Position numbers and translations under genes: made by a program
Notes under the pieces: generated by a model
Database searches by the model: none
Seen by the model: only the letters and a program-made list of their open reading frames with translations
Told to the model about the DNA's origin: nothing
Shown here: one piece after another, positions 1 to 8,165 of the stretch
How positions within the stretch are numbered: position 1 is the stretch's first letter
Layout: each line of letters begins with the position of its first letter
NCBI GenBank assembly: GCA_002348225.1
Contig: DEAP01000118.1
Location: 1-17,036, forward strand
Direction: 5' to 3'
Length of the DNA stretch: 17,036 nucleotides
Origin: Dehalococcoidia bacterium UBA2979
GTDB lineage: Bacteria > Chloroflexota > Dehalococcoidia > UBA2979

Positions 1-50
1 TGTCCTCCCAGTTACTTAACTAACATAATACTGATTCGTGGGAAACTCAG

Positions 51-78
51 TTACCATGTAGGGCGAAGGGGCTATATT
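51..78 (+). promoter_or_regulatory. Weak candidate promoter before the zinc-ribbon gene
   Basis: TTACCA (51-56) and TATATT (73-78) are separated by 16 bases and lie about 30 bases upstream of the start at 110. The match to sigma70 consensus is mediocre, and a chance match is quite possible. Confidence 0.22.
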
Positions 79-109
79 ACCTAGCGTGTAGGTCCTATAG
101 GAGGTGTCA

Positions 110-319
110 ATGACTGATTCATACCAATGCATAAAGTGTCCAAGTACAGAGGCGACCACCGGTGAGATTAGGACTACTGGTTCTGGGTTTTCTCGATTTC
201 TTAATCTTCAGAATCAGAAATACGCAGCTCTCTCTTGTGCGGACTGTGGCTACACAGAATTTTACAAGCAGTCTGGCGGTGGACTAGCTGGGAATATTTT
301 CGACGTGCTCACCAACTAA
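110..319 (+). CDS. Small zinc-ribbon protein (DUF2082 / COG3478-like)
   Basis: This is a protein of about 69 residues with two CxxC knuckles: CIKC near residues 7-10 and CADC near 43-46, followed by GYTEFYK. The spacing and the G-Y-x-E-F/Y tail match the family of small putative nucleic-acid-binding zinc ribbons (DUF2082, COG3478), whose cellular role is unknown. The ATG at 110 is chosen because AGGAGG at 99-104 sits 5 bases before it. The in-frame GTG at 104 overlaps that Shine-Dalgarno sequence and is unlikely to be used. There is no signal peptide, so the protein should be cytoplasmic. The membrane-protein gene follows within a few bases and may be co-transcribed. Family assignment is fairly safe, but function is not known. 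Confidence 0.85.
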   Translation: MTDSYQCIKCPSTEATTGEIRTTGSGFSRFLNLQNQKYAALSCADCGYTEFYKQSGGGLAGNIFDVLTN

Positions 320-325
320 TATCTA

Positions 326-802
326 ATGCAGGGTGTAGGCGCCTTTTCGATGTTCTTACCAGCCAAGATCGATAACCAGGTTAGATATCCTCGGCTAGTA
401 GTATTGGTGTTCGCGCTTGTTACAGCAGTCAATTTGTGGCGGAGCCAGCACCACATCTTCGCCCCCGATGGAGGGGCGCAAACCATTGCGGGTATTCCTC
501 TTGACGCTTATTCAGATGCAGCGGCCGCAAATATAATCACTCTTTTTGCTTTATGGGGCACTTCTCAATTACTGACTGCACTTCTGTTTCTTGCGGTGTT
601 GATTCGATATCGATCACTGATACCAATGATGTTTGTCGTGACTGCGTTCGAGTATGCGGGGCGCCTTTTGATCGGGATCTATAAGCCGTTGCAAGGTCTT
701 GTAGACCCCCCTCCTGGTGCCCTGATCAATTTGCCTGTTGTGATTTTGTCACTCGCGATGATTACCCTGTGTGTTCTTGCTAAATCGCGACAGACTAAAT
801 AA
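326..802 (+). CDS. Hypothetical four-helix integral membrane protein
   Basis: I do not recognise a family for this 158-residue protein. Hydrophobic segments lie at roughly residues 23-38, 67-93, 98-118 and 130-152, giving four likely membrane helices. A short loop rich in H, D and G (about 41-52) lies between the first two. The C-terminus ends in a small basic tail (KSRQTK). The start is uncertain: ATG at 326 and ATG at 350 are both possible, and neither has a strong Shine-Dalgarno sequence. The second would remove 8 residues without affecting a helix. It lies 6 bases after the zinc-ribbon gene, on the same strand, so co-transcription is likely. A small transporter-accessory or DoxX/DUF-type membrane protein is possible, but I see no motif to support a choice. 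Confidence 0.7.
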   Translation: MQGVGAFSMFLPAKIDNQVRYPRLVVLVFALVTAVNLWRSQHHIFAPDGGAQTIAGIPLDAYSDAAAANIITLFALWGTSQLLTALLFLAVLIRYRSLIPMMFVVTAFEYAGRLLIGIYKPLQGLVDPPPGALINLPVVILSLAMITLCVLAKSRQTK

Positions 803-899
803 TTAATAACCATTTTCCCGTTGTTCTAAATTCGGTAATACTCCTGGAGTGTTAGGTGTTGCACACCTCTTAATATCAGGCACCCTTAATCTGAGCAGC

Positions 900-1865
900 A
901 TGGATTATTTTGTTCGAAGACTCGTCACTCAAATGCTCCCTGTTATGTTTTTGGCATCTTTTCTCGTCTTCATGGTAGTTCGCTTCATTCCTGGAGATCC
1001 GGCATTAATTGCTGCTGGCGGCGAAAATCGAATGAGCCCAGAGGCCTATGAAATTGCTCGCGAGCGACTTGGCTTAACTGAACCTTTTCATACACAGTAT
1101 TTCAAGTGGCTGGGAGGCATTTTCCGAGGTGATTTTGGAACTTCCATGATCAAGGGTGTCCCCGCAGCGGACATAATTTTTGGTGCTTTCCCTGCAAGTA
1201 TTGAACTTACGGTGTTTGCCCTCGCCTATGGCTGGACTTGGGGTCTCGCACTAGGTATTCTAGCGGCTGTCTATAGGGGGAGATTCTGGGATTATTTTGC
1301 TGCCTTGTGGACTGGATTTAACATCGGAGTTCCCTCATTTATTGCAGGACTGTTATTTTTACTTATTTTTGCCGTGACCTTGAACTGGTTCCCTGCCTCA
1401 GGGCGAGTTCCTTTTTTGTCTGATCCTCTGGATTCTTTGAGGCATGTAGCACTTCCCGCAATTGCGCTCGGGAGCATTGTGTCCGCCAATCTTTCTCGTT
1501 ATACAAGACAGTCAATACTAGACACACTAACTGAGGATTACATACGTACGGCACGATCTAAGGGATTGAGAGAGCGTACCGTGCTGCTTCGGCATGCGCT
1601 TAAGCCGAGTCTTATACCAGCCGTAACTGTGATGGGACTGGAACTTGGCGGTGTTCTCTCCGGGACACTCGTTATTGAGCAGGTATTCACTTGGCCTGGT
1701 CTGGGCCGAGCTCTTGTGTCATCAGTTCGGGAACGCGATTACGTGGTTATGCAGTCGATCACTCTTTTGCTCGTCGCTATTTTTCTTACTGCTAACTTGA
1801 TTACAGATTTGGTGTATGTTGCGCTCGACCCGAGAATTCGCCTGGGAACGAAAGCAGACGCTTAA
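900..1865 (+). CDS. ABC transporter permease, DppB/OppB (peptide/nickel) family
   Basis: This is an inner-membrane subunit of the dipeptide/oligopeptide/nickel importer type, 321 residues from the ATG at 900. That start gives the family-typical beginning (MDYFVRRL, then a long helix and PGDPA at residues 31-35). An upstream in-frame GTG at 849 would add 17 atypical residues. The cytoplasmic EAA loop (DYIRTARSKGL...RHALKP) lies at about 213-236, followed by the family-typical WPGLGR and the terminal DLVYVALDPRIR. The length is normal and the gene is intact. What is odd is the context: no DppC partner, no DppD/F ATPase and no peptide-binding protein lies in the window. Upstream is an unknown membrane protein and downstream, after 65 bases, a CaiB gene. 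It may assemble with subunits encoded elsewhere. The substrate cannot be inferred. Confidence 0.93.
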   Translation: MDYFVRRLVTQMLPVMFLASFLVFMVVRFIPGDPALIAAGGENRMSPEAYEIARERLGLTEPFHTQYFKWLGGIFRGDFGTSMIKGVPAADIIFGAFPASIELTVFALAYGWTWGLALGILAAVYRGRFWDYFAALWTGFNIGVPSFIAGLLFLLIFAVTLNWFPASGRVPFLSDPLDSLRHVALPAIALGSIVSANLSRYTRQSILDTLTEDYIRTARSKGLRERTVLLRHALKPSLIPAVTVMGLELGGVLSGTLVIEQVFTWPGLGRALVSSVRERDYVVMQSITLLLVAIFLTANLITDLVYVALDPRIRLGTKADA

Positions 1866-1930
1866 CCTCTACACTGAGGCTATGATTAAGCAAAATCCTA
1901 CCGCATATTTATTGCTAAGGGGGGGCTCTG

Positions 1931-3232
1931 ATGGATAAAACTGCCGTCAATAAGCGACCACTTCATGGAGTGAAAATTCTAGAATTTGCCTCGATTCTGG
2001 CTATCCCATCCTGCGCGTTACATCTTTCTGACATGGGAGCTGAAGTAATCAAAGTTGAGCCGCTGACTGGTGACCCTCACAGGTACGGGATAGGTCCGAT
2101 ACTTCCAGATGAGAGTAAGGGTTTCACTGTGATGAACCGAGGGAAACGCAGTATTTCAATGGATCTCAGCCGGAATGAGGCCAGGGAGATTATAGGGAAA
2201 CTGGTCGAGCAATGTGACGTGGTATTGATGTCTCTCAAGCTCTCTGATTTGCAAAAATTCGATATGCGATACGAGGATCTCGCGAGATGGAATAACTCAA
2301 TTATTTATCTGGAGCATGCTCCTTATGGGCCTGCAGGTCCGTATGGCCAAGATGGTGGATATGATGTGGTCGCTCAGGGCATGTCTGGATTGGCTTCATT
2401 GATGGCACGTGACATCGCGGGAGTGCCAGCTTCTTTAACACCGGCAGTTGCAGATATGGCTACTGGTCTAGCATCGGCACTCGCCGTGGTGACGGCTTTG
2501 CGCCACCGAGATGCAACCGGTGTGGGACAAAAGGTGGCTACCAGCTTACTCCAGTCATCACTGATTCTTGCAGGAAATAGGATTCACTGGTTTGCAGCCA
2601 CGGACCCGTCCGCCTGGGACCAAGCTTCTGAAGCTCTGACGAAAGCTCAGATGGAGGGCTCAGGTTTTGATGAGCAACGGACCATCTTAAATAGCATTAC
2701 TAATCCGGGGGGCGGCCCAGCAACAAACACATACTTCCGCTATTACCGCGCAAGTGATAATTTTTTTGCGGTCGGTGCTCTGAGTCATGGACTGAGGGCA
2801 AAATTCTGTCAGGTGCTTGATGTGGTAGACCCTCGCACAGGTGATTTTGATATGAGCCGTCCTGAGGATTACGACAGGCTCGTACGATTCACCCGCGAAT
2901 GTGAGGATGTCATTAGAACCCAGTCAGCCGAGTACTGGATTTCGGAGTTGCGTGCTGCGGGCGTGCCGTCGGGTCCATTTAATTTTCCTCATGAAATATT
3001 TGATGAGGAGCAAATTACGGCAAATAATTTTGTACTGAGCATGGAGCACTCGAAATTAGGTGAGTACAAGACATTCGGTACTGCAATCAAGATGGACAAA
3101 ACACCGGTTTTTCCCACCGAATCTTCACCTGGATTAGGTGAGCACACGACTGAGATACTCGCGGAACTGGATTACGCGGAAAATCATATCGATCGATTAA
3201 TACAGGATAACGTAGTGATCCAGTCCGACTAA
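1931..3232 (+). CDS. CaiB/BaiF family CoA-transferase (class III)
   Basis: Class III CoA-transferases move CoA from an acyl-CoA donor to a carboxylic acid through mixed-anhydride and glutamyl/aspartyl-CoA intermediates, usually as interlocked dimers in the cytoplasm. This 433-residue protein has the N-terminal nucleotide/CoA-binding pattern (LHGVKILEFAS then DMGAEVIKVEPLTGDPHR, about residues 11-51). It has NRGKRSISMDL near 69-79 and the catalytic Asp in PAVADMATGL at position 175, equivalent to Asp169 of formyl-CoA transferase. TGVGQKV follows, and GEHT sits near the C-terminus. All key parts are present and the length is slightly above the usual 400. The ATG at 1931 has a purine-rich AAGGGGGGG just upstream. 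No CoA-ligase, dehydratase or dehydrogenase adjoins it, so the substrate (formate, oxalate, carnitine, succinate or another acid) cannot be told. Confidence 0.93.
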   Translation: MDKTAVNKRPLHGVKILEFASILAIPSCALHLSDMGAEVIKVEPLTGDPHRYGIGPILPDESKGFTVMNRGKRSISMDLSRNEAREIIGKLVEQCDVVLMSLKLSDLQKFDMRYEDLARWNNSIIYLEHAPYGPAGPYGQDGGYDVVAQGMSGLASLMARDIAGVPASLTPAVADMATGLASALAVVTALRHRDATGVGQKVATSLLQSSLILAGNRIHWFAATDPSAWDQASEALTKAQMEGSGFDEQRTILNSITNPGGGPATNTYFRYYRASDNFFAVGALSHGLRAKFCQVLDVVDPRTGDFDMSRPEDYDRLVRFTRECEDVIRTQSAEYWISELRAAGVPSGPFNFPHEIFDEEQITANNFVLSMEHSKLGEYKTFGTAIKMDKTPVFPTESSPGLGEHTTEILAELDYAENHIDRLIQDNVVIQSD

Positions 3233-3250
3233 CTTGTTAGTAGGATCAGA

Positions 3251-3305
3251 TTGCCGACTCCTATTCCTCCAGATATACTTCAGTCTTGGCGATCTCCCCA
3301 GATCG
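3251..3305 (+). promoter_or_regulatory. Promoter and 5'-leader hairpin of the BMP transporter operon
   Basis: TTGCCG (3251-3256) and TATACT (3274-3279) are spaced by exactly 17 bases, and TATACT matches five of six consensus -10 bases. The expected transcription start is near 3286, giving a leader of about 105 bases. A small perfect hairpin, CGATCT-CCCC-AGATCG (3290-3305), lies just after that point. It has no T-run, so it is not a classic terminator. It could stabilise the 5' end or be an operator. Confidence 0.5.
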
Positions 3306-3390
3306 ATTGGGTCCGGAGCCCGAAAGATGTCTCCAGTGTGAATTAGTGATGTGTCTGATTAGGCACGCTCCGGTTAATTAGGAGACAAAT

Positions 3391-4599
3391 ATGCAGTGGA
3401 AACATTTGGTAATTTTCTTTTCTCTCTTGCTCTTCGTAGTTGGGTGTTCCGACAACGATGAAACTGAGTCTGTTTCAAGTGAGGCGAGCGAGCCTTTCAA
3501 ACTTGGACTGATATTGGTGGGGCCAAGGGATGACAACGGTTGGTCTCAGGCACATTTCGAAGGTGCTAGTCACGCCATTGAAAAAGTCGGTGGCGAAATG
3601 ATAGTGGTCGATAAAGTCAATCCGGCTGATTCACCAAATATTACCGTGCCTCAAGTAGTTGACGACATGATTGGGCAGGGCGCACAGCTCATTATTGCCA
3701 CATCAGATGATATGAAAGATGGCATTCTTGAAGCAGCTGCGGCACACCCAGATGTACCAATGATTCATGCATCAGGGGACTCTGCATGGACGGATGGCAA
3801 GGCATATCACAGTGAACTGCCAATGCTTGCCAATATCATGGGTAAGATGGAATACGGAAAAATGATTGCTGGCTGTGCTGCAGCTTTGCAGTCAGATACA
3901 GGTAGAATTTCGTATCTTGGGCCACTTATAAATGATGAGACAAGACGTCTAGTCAGCTCAACCTATCTCGGGGCAAAGCACTGTTGGACTGAAGTTGCTG
4001 GAAAATCAGCTTCGGATTTGAAGTTTAATGTTAATTGGATTGGCTTCTGGTTCAATATTCCTGGAGTGACACTTGACCCGACGGTGGTTGCAAACGAATT
4101 CTTCGCATCTGGAACTGATGTGATAGTTTCTGGCATCGATACCACTGAGGCAATTGTGGAGGCAGGAAAAAGAGCTTCAGCGGGTGAGACTGTATGGGCT
4201 GTGCCTTACGACTATGAGGGTTCTTGTAGCGAAGCACCGAGCGCATGTCTGGGTGTTCCGTATTTCAACTGGGGACCGTCATACTTAGACGCCATCGAGT
4301 CTGTTAGCAATGGGTCTTTCAAGGCAACATTTCAGTGGCTCGGCCCTGATTGGAAAGATATTAACGATCACGATACGAGTATGATTGGATTCCTTAAGGG
4401 CGATGGACTTACGAGCGAGAACTCCAAAGAACTGGATAAATTTACCAAGGCTCTAGGAGATGGCTCACTCAATTTGTGGACGGGTCCATTGAATTATCAG
4501 GATGGAAGTTCTTTCCTCGGCGAGGGAGAATCGGCCACCGACTTGCAAATTTGGTACATGCCTAGTTTGCTGGAAGGCATGGATGGTCCTGCAGAATAG
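3391..4599 (+). CDS. BMP-family lipoprotein, nucleoside-type ABC substrate-binding protein
   Basis: This 402-residue extracytoplasmic binding protein belongs to the basic membrane protein (BMP/PnrA/Med) family, whose characterised members bind purine or other nucleosides. The N-terminus is a lipoprotein signal: a hydrophobic stretch at 6-17 and lipobox VVGC with Cys19, followed by an acidic D/E/S-rich tether to about residue 35. Family signatures are DNGWSQAHFEG (48-58), the hinge segment ending in IIATSDDMKDG (101-111), and GVPYFNWGPSYLDAI near 288-302. A Cys pair (279 and 286) in the exported domain could form a disulfide. The start is fixed by AGGAG (3380-3384), 6 bases before the ATG. It is the first gene of a four-gene importer operon whose ATPase begins 21 bases downstream. 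The exact ligand is inferred from family and context only. Confidence 0.93.
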   Translation: MQWKHLVIFFSLLLFVVGCSDNDETESVSSEASEPFKLGLILVGPRDDNGWSQAHFEGASHAIEKVGGEMIVVDKVNPADSPNITVPQVVDDMIGQGAQLIIATSDDMKDGILEAAAAHPDVPMIHASGDSAWTDGKAYHSELPMLANIMGKMEYGKMIAGCAAALQSDTGRISYLGPLINDETRRLVSSTYLGAKHCWTEVAGKSASDLKFNVNWIGFWFNIPGVTLDPTVVANEFFASGTDVIVSGIDTTEAIVEAGKRASAGETVWAVPYDYEGSCSEAPSACLGVPYFNWGPSYLDAIESVSNGSFKATFQWLGPDWKDINDHDTSMIGFLKGDGLTSENSKELDKFTKALGDGSLNLWTGPLNYQDGSSFLGEGESATDLQIWYMPSLLEGMDGPAE

Positions 4600-4620
4600 G
4601 AGAATATTGGCAGGCCACTA

Positions 4621-6081
4621 ATGAGTCTTCAACTTCGTTCGATCACTAAAACATTCGGACCGATAGTTGCGAATGACTCATTGTCTCTCACTATTGAATC
4701 TGGTGAAATTCACGGATTACTTGGAGAAAACGGAGCCGGAAAGTCTACTTTAGCAAAAGTACTTTCCGGCTTTGTTTCGCCTGATTCCGGAACCGTTGAA
4801 CTCGACGACGAACAACTAAAATTATCTTCTCCAAGTGCAGCAGTCTCTTCCGGGATTGGAATACTGCACCAAGAACCATTAGTGTTTCTAGATTTCTCAG
4901 CTGTCGACAACATGCTGGTGGGGTCACCTCGTGATGGGAACCATACAAAGGATCTCGCTGAGGAACATTTACTTAAGATCTGTGAGCAGTTTAACTTTTC
5001 GATAGACCCACTTATTCCAGTTCAAAAATTAAGTGTGGGAGAAAGGCAGCAACTGGAGATTGCCAGGCTGTTGTGGCTAGGAGCACGAGTTTTGATACTT
5101 GACGAGCCGACTACGGCGATATCAGGTTCCCAACGTGAAAATCTTTTTCAGACGATCCGGTCACTTGCAGAAGCAGGGATGTCGGTGATTTTCGTCTCGC
5201 ACAAACTCGAAGAGATTCAAGAAATTTGCAGTCGGGTCACGGTCCTACGTCAAGGCCGCATCATGGGAACAAAACATTTACCCTGCCCGACGAGTGATTT
5301 AATTGATTTGATGTTTGATCGTGAGTTGGAACCACAAGGACGTAAGTCATCAGACTCTCTGGGAAGTATTTGTCTGGAACTTTGTGGTCAGAAAGTCACC
5401 ACACATTTCGAATCAGGAAAAGTCGATATGACTTTTCGCACTGGTGAAATAGTTGGATTAGCTGGCTTAGAGGGGGCAGGGCAGCGGGATCTACTTCGAT
5501 CGATTGCCGGATTGGACGACACCGTCACTGAAGGTGTTTTTTTTCGAAGCAGAGATATCGGTGATGATAGCTATATTCACCGCATGCAATATGGATTTCA
5601 TTACCTCCCAGCTGACCGAGGCCGTGAAGGATTGGTCGACGGGCTGACTATTACCGAACATGTTGCTCTTGCATCCCCTCAGAGGAGTATTGCCACCGAC
5701 TGGAAATTATCGCGTGAAGAGTCCAAGAAAATCATTGATAAGTTTTCGATAAAGGGAACCCCTGAATCAGTGCCCGCGTCACTCTCGGGCGGCAATCAGC
5801 AAAGACTATTGTTGGGATTAATTCCTGATAACCCAACCGTACTCCTGATGGAGCATCCAACAAGAGGCTTAGACATCGAATCTGCGGCATGGGTCTGGAA
5901 ATACTTGATGAGTCTTACCGAAGAGGGAACCACGATCTTGTTTTCTTCCTCAGATTTTGATGAATTGATGACTTACTGCGACCGGATTTTCGTTTTTTTT
6001 GAGGGTGCGATCATTCAAGAATTAGCGTCTGTTGAGGCTACGACAGAGAGGCTTGGTAGTCTGCTCGGGGGAGTGAAGTAA
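4621..6081 (+). CDS. Double ABC ATPase of nucleoside/simple-sugar importer (YufO/NupO, RbsA-like)
   Basis: This 486-residue protein carries two ABC domains in one chain, the energiser of BMP-type and sugar importers. The N-terminal domain is complete: Walker A GENGAGKST (35-43), Q-loop HQEP (Q84), signature LSVGE (137-141), Walker B LILDEP (158-163) and switch His194. The C-terminal domain is degenerate at its own Walker sites. Its A-loop reads GLEGAGQRDLL, and the B motif reads LLMEHPTRGLD, where the usual Asp-Glu is Glu-His. Its signature LSGGNQQR is intact. Degeneration of the second Walker B is common in this subfamily, so one site probably does the hydrolysis. The first permease starts one base after the stop, which points to tight translational coupling. 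Confidence 0.95.
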   Translation: MSLQLRSITKTFGPIVANDSLSLTIESGEIHGLLGENGAGKSTLAKVLSGFVSPDSGTVELDDEQLKLSSPSAAVSSGIGILHQEPLVFLDFSAVDNMLVGSPRDGNHTKDLAEEHLLKICEQFNFSIDPLIPVQKLSVGERQQLEIARLLWLGARVLILDEPTTAISGSQRENLFQTIRSLAEAGMSVIFVSHKLEEIQEICSRVTVLRQGRIMGTKHLPCPTSDLIDLMFDRELEPQGRKSSDSLGSICLELCGQKVTTHFESGKVDMTFRTGEIVGLAGLEGAGQRDLLRSIAGLDDTVTEGVFFRSRDIGDDSYIHRMQYGFHYLPADRGREGLVDGLTITEHVALASPQRSIATDWKLSREESKKIIDKFSIKGTPESVPASLSGGNQQRLLLGLIPDNPTVLLMEHPTRGLDIESAAWVWKYLMSLTEEGTTILFSSSDFDELMTYCDRIFVFFEGAIIQELASVEATTERLGSLLGGVK

Positions 6082-6082
6082 C

Positions 6083-7129
6083 GTGTTCGTTCGCAACGAT
6101 CTTCTCTTTTTAGGGCTGGGTATTTTGGTACCGGTTTGTGCAAGTATGCTTGTGTTTTTATTTGTTGATGCTCCGCCATTACGTGCTACAGAACTATTTT
6201 TTGAGGGTGCCTTTGGGAGTTCGCAAAGAATGGGTGACACTTTGATGATTTGGGTTCCACTGCTTCTAGCTTCCAGTGCTCTGATTATCACCTTTAGCGC
6301 AGGTATGTGGAATATCGGAATTGAGGGACAGATAATTGCAGGTGCAGTAGCGGCGTCATTCGTAGCCAGGGAATTTGAAGCGTCCACTCCTGTGGTTCTA
6401 ACTGCGATGATCGTCGCTGGCTTGATTGGAGGGATGATTTGGGGTGGACTGGCTGGACTTCTTAGAGTGAGAGGTGGCGTGAATGAGATTTTCGGGGGTC
6501 TAGGTCTCAATTTTGTGGCAACTGGTTTAGTGGTGTATTTGATAATGGGTCCATGGAGTAGAAGAGGGATTGCATCTACAGGGGGCACGGAACCATTTCG
6601 TCCTCAGGCTTGGTTTCCTACACTCGACGGGTTACGTGTGTCGCCGCTTTCAGTTTTGCTGGCGATTGGTGTTCTCATTTTGGTGCTTTGGTTCCTGAGC
6701 CGGACAAGCTATGGACTTCGACTGCGGGCAACGGGGAAAAATCCTCTTGCTGCTTCTCGGTTTGGCATTCGGACTGATGCTTATTTACTCCTATCATTTT
6801 TACTAGCTGGTGGGGTCGCCGGCCTTGCTGGAGTGACACAGGCGGCAGCCGTGTATCACCGACTTGTACCCTCTATTTCCGGCGGGTATGGATTCCTCGC
6901 AATTTTAATTGTGCTTTTGGCGGGATTTAGAGGTCAATGGATTCTGCCAATAGCGTTATTTTTTGCGGCTGTGTCCATGGCAAGCTTCCAATGGCAACTT
7001 CAACTGGGTCTGCATTCATCACTAGGAGGGGTTATACAGGGGATATTAGTGCTCTCCGTACTATTGTTGTCAGGTTATCGCGCTATTTCCTACATGCGGA
7101 AACCGATCTCTGAGGAGGGTGATGCTTGA
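6083..7129 (+). CDS. Nucleoside-type ABC importer permease 1 (YufP/NupP, BPD_transp_2)
   Basis: This is a hydrophobic permease of 348 residues, probably with about ten membrane helices, from the branched-chain/sugar/nucleoside permease superfamily. Diagnostic segments are FSAGMWNIGIEGQ (71-83), GGVNEIFGGLGLNFVATGL (131-149), and the cytoplasmic coupling loop LRLRATGKNPLAASRFGI (212-229). The start is GTG at 6083, with the purine-rich GGGGGAG at 6067-6073 ahead of it, lying just beyond the ATPase stop codon. The gene ends by overlapping the next permease by one base (TGATG at 7127-7131). Together with its partner it should form the membrane channel for the substrate delivered by the BMP lipoprotein. 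Confidence 0.93.
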   Translation: MFVRNDLLFLGLGILVPVCASMLVFLFVDAPPLRATELFFEGAFGSSQRMGDTLMIWVPLLLASSALIITFSAGMWNIGIEGQIIAGAVAASFVAREFEASTPVVLTAMIVAGLIGGMIWGGLAGLLRVRGGVNEIFGGLGLNFVATGLVVYLIMGPWSRRGIASTGGTEPFRPQAWFPTLDGLRVSPLSVLLAIGVLILVLWFLSRTSYGLRLRATGKNPLAASRFGIRTDAYLLLSFLLAGGVAGLAGVTQAAAVYHRLVPSISGGYGFLAILIVLLAGFRGQWILPIALFFAAVSMASFQWQLQLGLHSSLGGVIQGILVLSVLLLSGYRAISYMRKPISEEGDA

Positions 7130-8073
7130 TGGAAGCCGCAACAGTCGCGATTATTATTGCTTCCTCTACTCCTCTCGTATTTGCAGCACTAGGAGAAACA
7201 CTCACAGAGAAATCTGGTGTCGTGAATTTGTCATTAGACGGCAGCATGCTTCTCTCGGCAATGACAGGCTTTGCTAGTGCTTATCTGAGTGGGAGTGTAG
7301 AGATTGGCCTATGTGTAGCGATGTTTACTTCTGCTACCGTTGCGTCTGTTGTGGCTTTTGCGGGTATCAAACTGAGACTAAATCAGATCGCTGTTGGCCT
7401 AGTTCTGACTTATTTTGCGACAAAGGCATCGGCCTTATTTGGCGGAGATTTCGTAAGAAAGCCAGGTCCTTCGATTCAAAAAATGTCGATCCCTGGACTT
7501 GAAGAGATACCGTTTGTAGGTGAGGCTGTCTTTCAACAAAATCCATTGGTATATCTGAGCATTGTGCTCGGTTTCGTACTGTTTGTGTTCATGTTTAAAA
7601 CTCGGAGAGGGTTAGACTTGCACGCGATTGGAGATCGTCCCGAGGCTGCATTTTCGCGCGGGATAAATGTGAATTTGCAGCGTTATGTATATACGATTCT
7701 GGGTGGCGCACTAGTAGGACTCGGAGGAGCAGCATTTTCACTCGATGCGAAAATGGGTTGGTCTGATGGTCACATAGCGAACTATGGCTGGATAGCTCTG
7801 GCTATCGTTATTTTTGGTGGATGGCATCCGCTGCGCGCTATGTTTGGATGTTATCTATTTGGATTGATTCAGGTATCCGCCTTGGAATTGCAACCAGTAT
7901 TACCTGACCTAGCCCAGGTGCTGCCGATTGCTCCTTTCCCTCTGATGATTGTGGCGCTTGTATTCATTAATCTACGAGTCGTGCATTCCGTTACCGACCG
8001 TTTAGGTAGCATTGGTAGTTTGATTAGGGGTAGGGCACCATCCGGTTTAGGTGAATCCTTTTGGCCTGACTAG
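7129..8073 (+). CDS. Nucleoside-type ABC importer permease 2 (YufQ/NupQ)
   Basis: This is the second membrane subunit, 314 residues from the ATG at 7129. A TTG three bases earlier is also in frame, but GAGGAGGG (7112-7119) is better placed for the ATG, and TGATG overlap with the preceding stop is a standard coupling arrangement. The signature is STPLVFAALGETLTEKSG followed by VVNLSLDGSML near residues 13-41, the pattern seen at the start of these permeases. The coupling loop LDLHAIGDRPEAAFSRGI sits in the middle of the chain, and about eight to ten hydrophobic helices follow the family layout. It is intact. A 92-base gap with two hairpins separates it from the phosphoribosyltransferase gene. 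Confidence 0.93.
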   Translation: MEAATVAIIIASSTPLVFAALGETLTEKSGVVNLSLDGSMLLSAMTGFASAYLSGSVEIGLCVAMFTSATVASVVAFAGIKLRLNQIAVGLVLTYFATKASALFGGDFVRKPGPSIQKMSIPGLEEIPFVGEAVFQQNPLVYLSIVLGFVLFVFMFKTRRGLDLHAIGDRPEAAFSRGINVNLQRYVYTILGGALVGLGGAAFSLDAKMGWSDGHIANYGWIALAIVIFGGWHPLRAMFGCYLFGLIQVSALELQPVLPDLAQVLPIAPFPLMIVALVFINLRVVHSVTDRLGSIGSLIRGRAPSGLGESFWPD

Positions 8074-8090
8074 AGATGATGTATTAGGGG

Positions 8091-8109
8091 ACTTGCGTTC
8101 TTCGTAAGT
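8091..8109 (+). promoter_or_regulatory. Hairpin 1 between permease 2 and the phosphoribosyltransferase gene
   Basis: ACTTGCG (8091-8097) can pair with CGTAAGT (8103-8109) across a five-base TTCTT loop, giving seven pairs including one G-T wobble. There is no T-run after it. It may mark mRNA processing or stability, or part of a regulatory leader for the next gene. Confidence 0.4.
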
Positions 8110-8113
8110 GCAA

Positions 8114-8144
8114 TCTACATTATTTCTCCTCGGGCTAATGTAGA
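8114..8144 (+). promoter_or_regulatory. Hairpin 2 or operator-like inverted repeat before the phosphoribosyltransferase gene
   Basis: TCTACATTA (8114-8122) and TAATGTAGA (8136-8144) form a perfect nine-base inverted repeat around a 13-base loop containing TCTCCT. It ends 21 bases before the TTG start of the next gene. No poly-T follows, so a terminator is unlikely. A repressor operator or an RNA hairpin is possible. No purine-riboswitch core was recognised. Confidence 0.45.
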
Positions 8145-8165
8145 CAAACAAGCCGATCTGAAACA

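Noticed and set aside
6022..6588. Minus-strand open frame of 188 codons.
   Set aside because: It is antisense to the first nucleoside permease and the end of the ATPase, has P/I/T-rich composition and no recognisable domain. The plus-strand genes are certain.
8074..8165. Possible purine riboswitch before the phosphoribosyltransferase gene.
   Set aside because: The two hairpins are sequential, without the enclosing P1 stem and conserved junction of that class. The spacer is also short for an aptamer plus expression platform.
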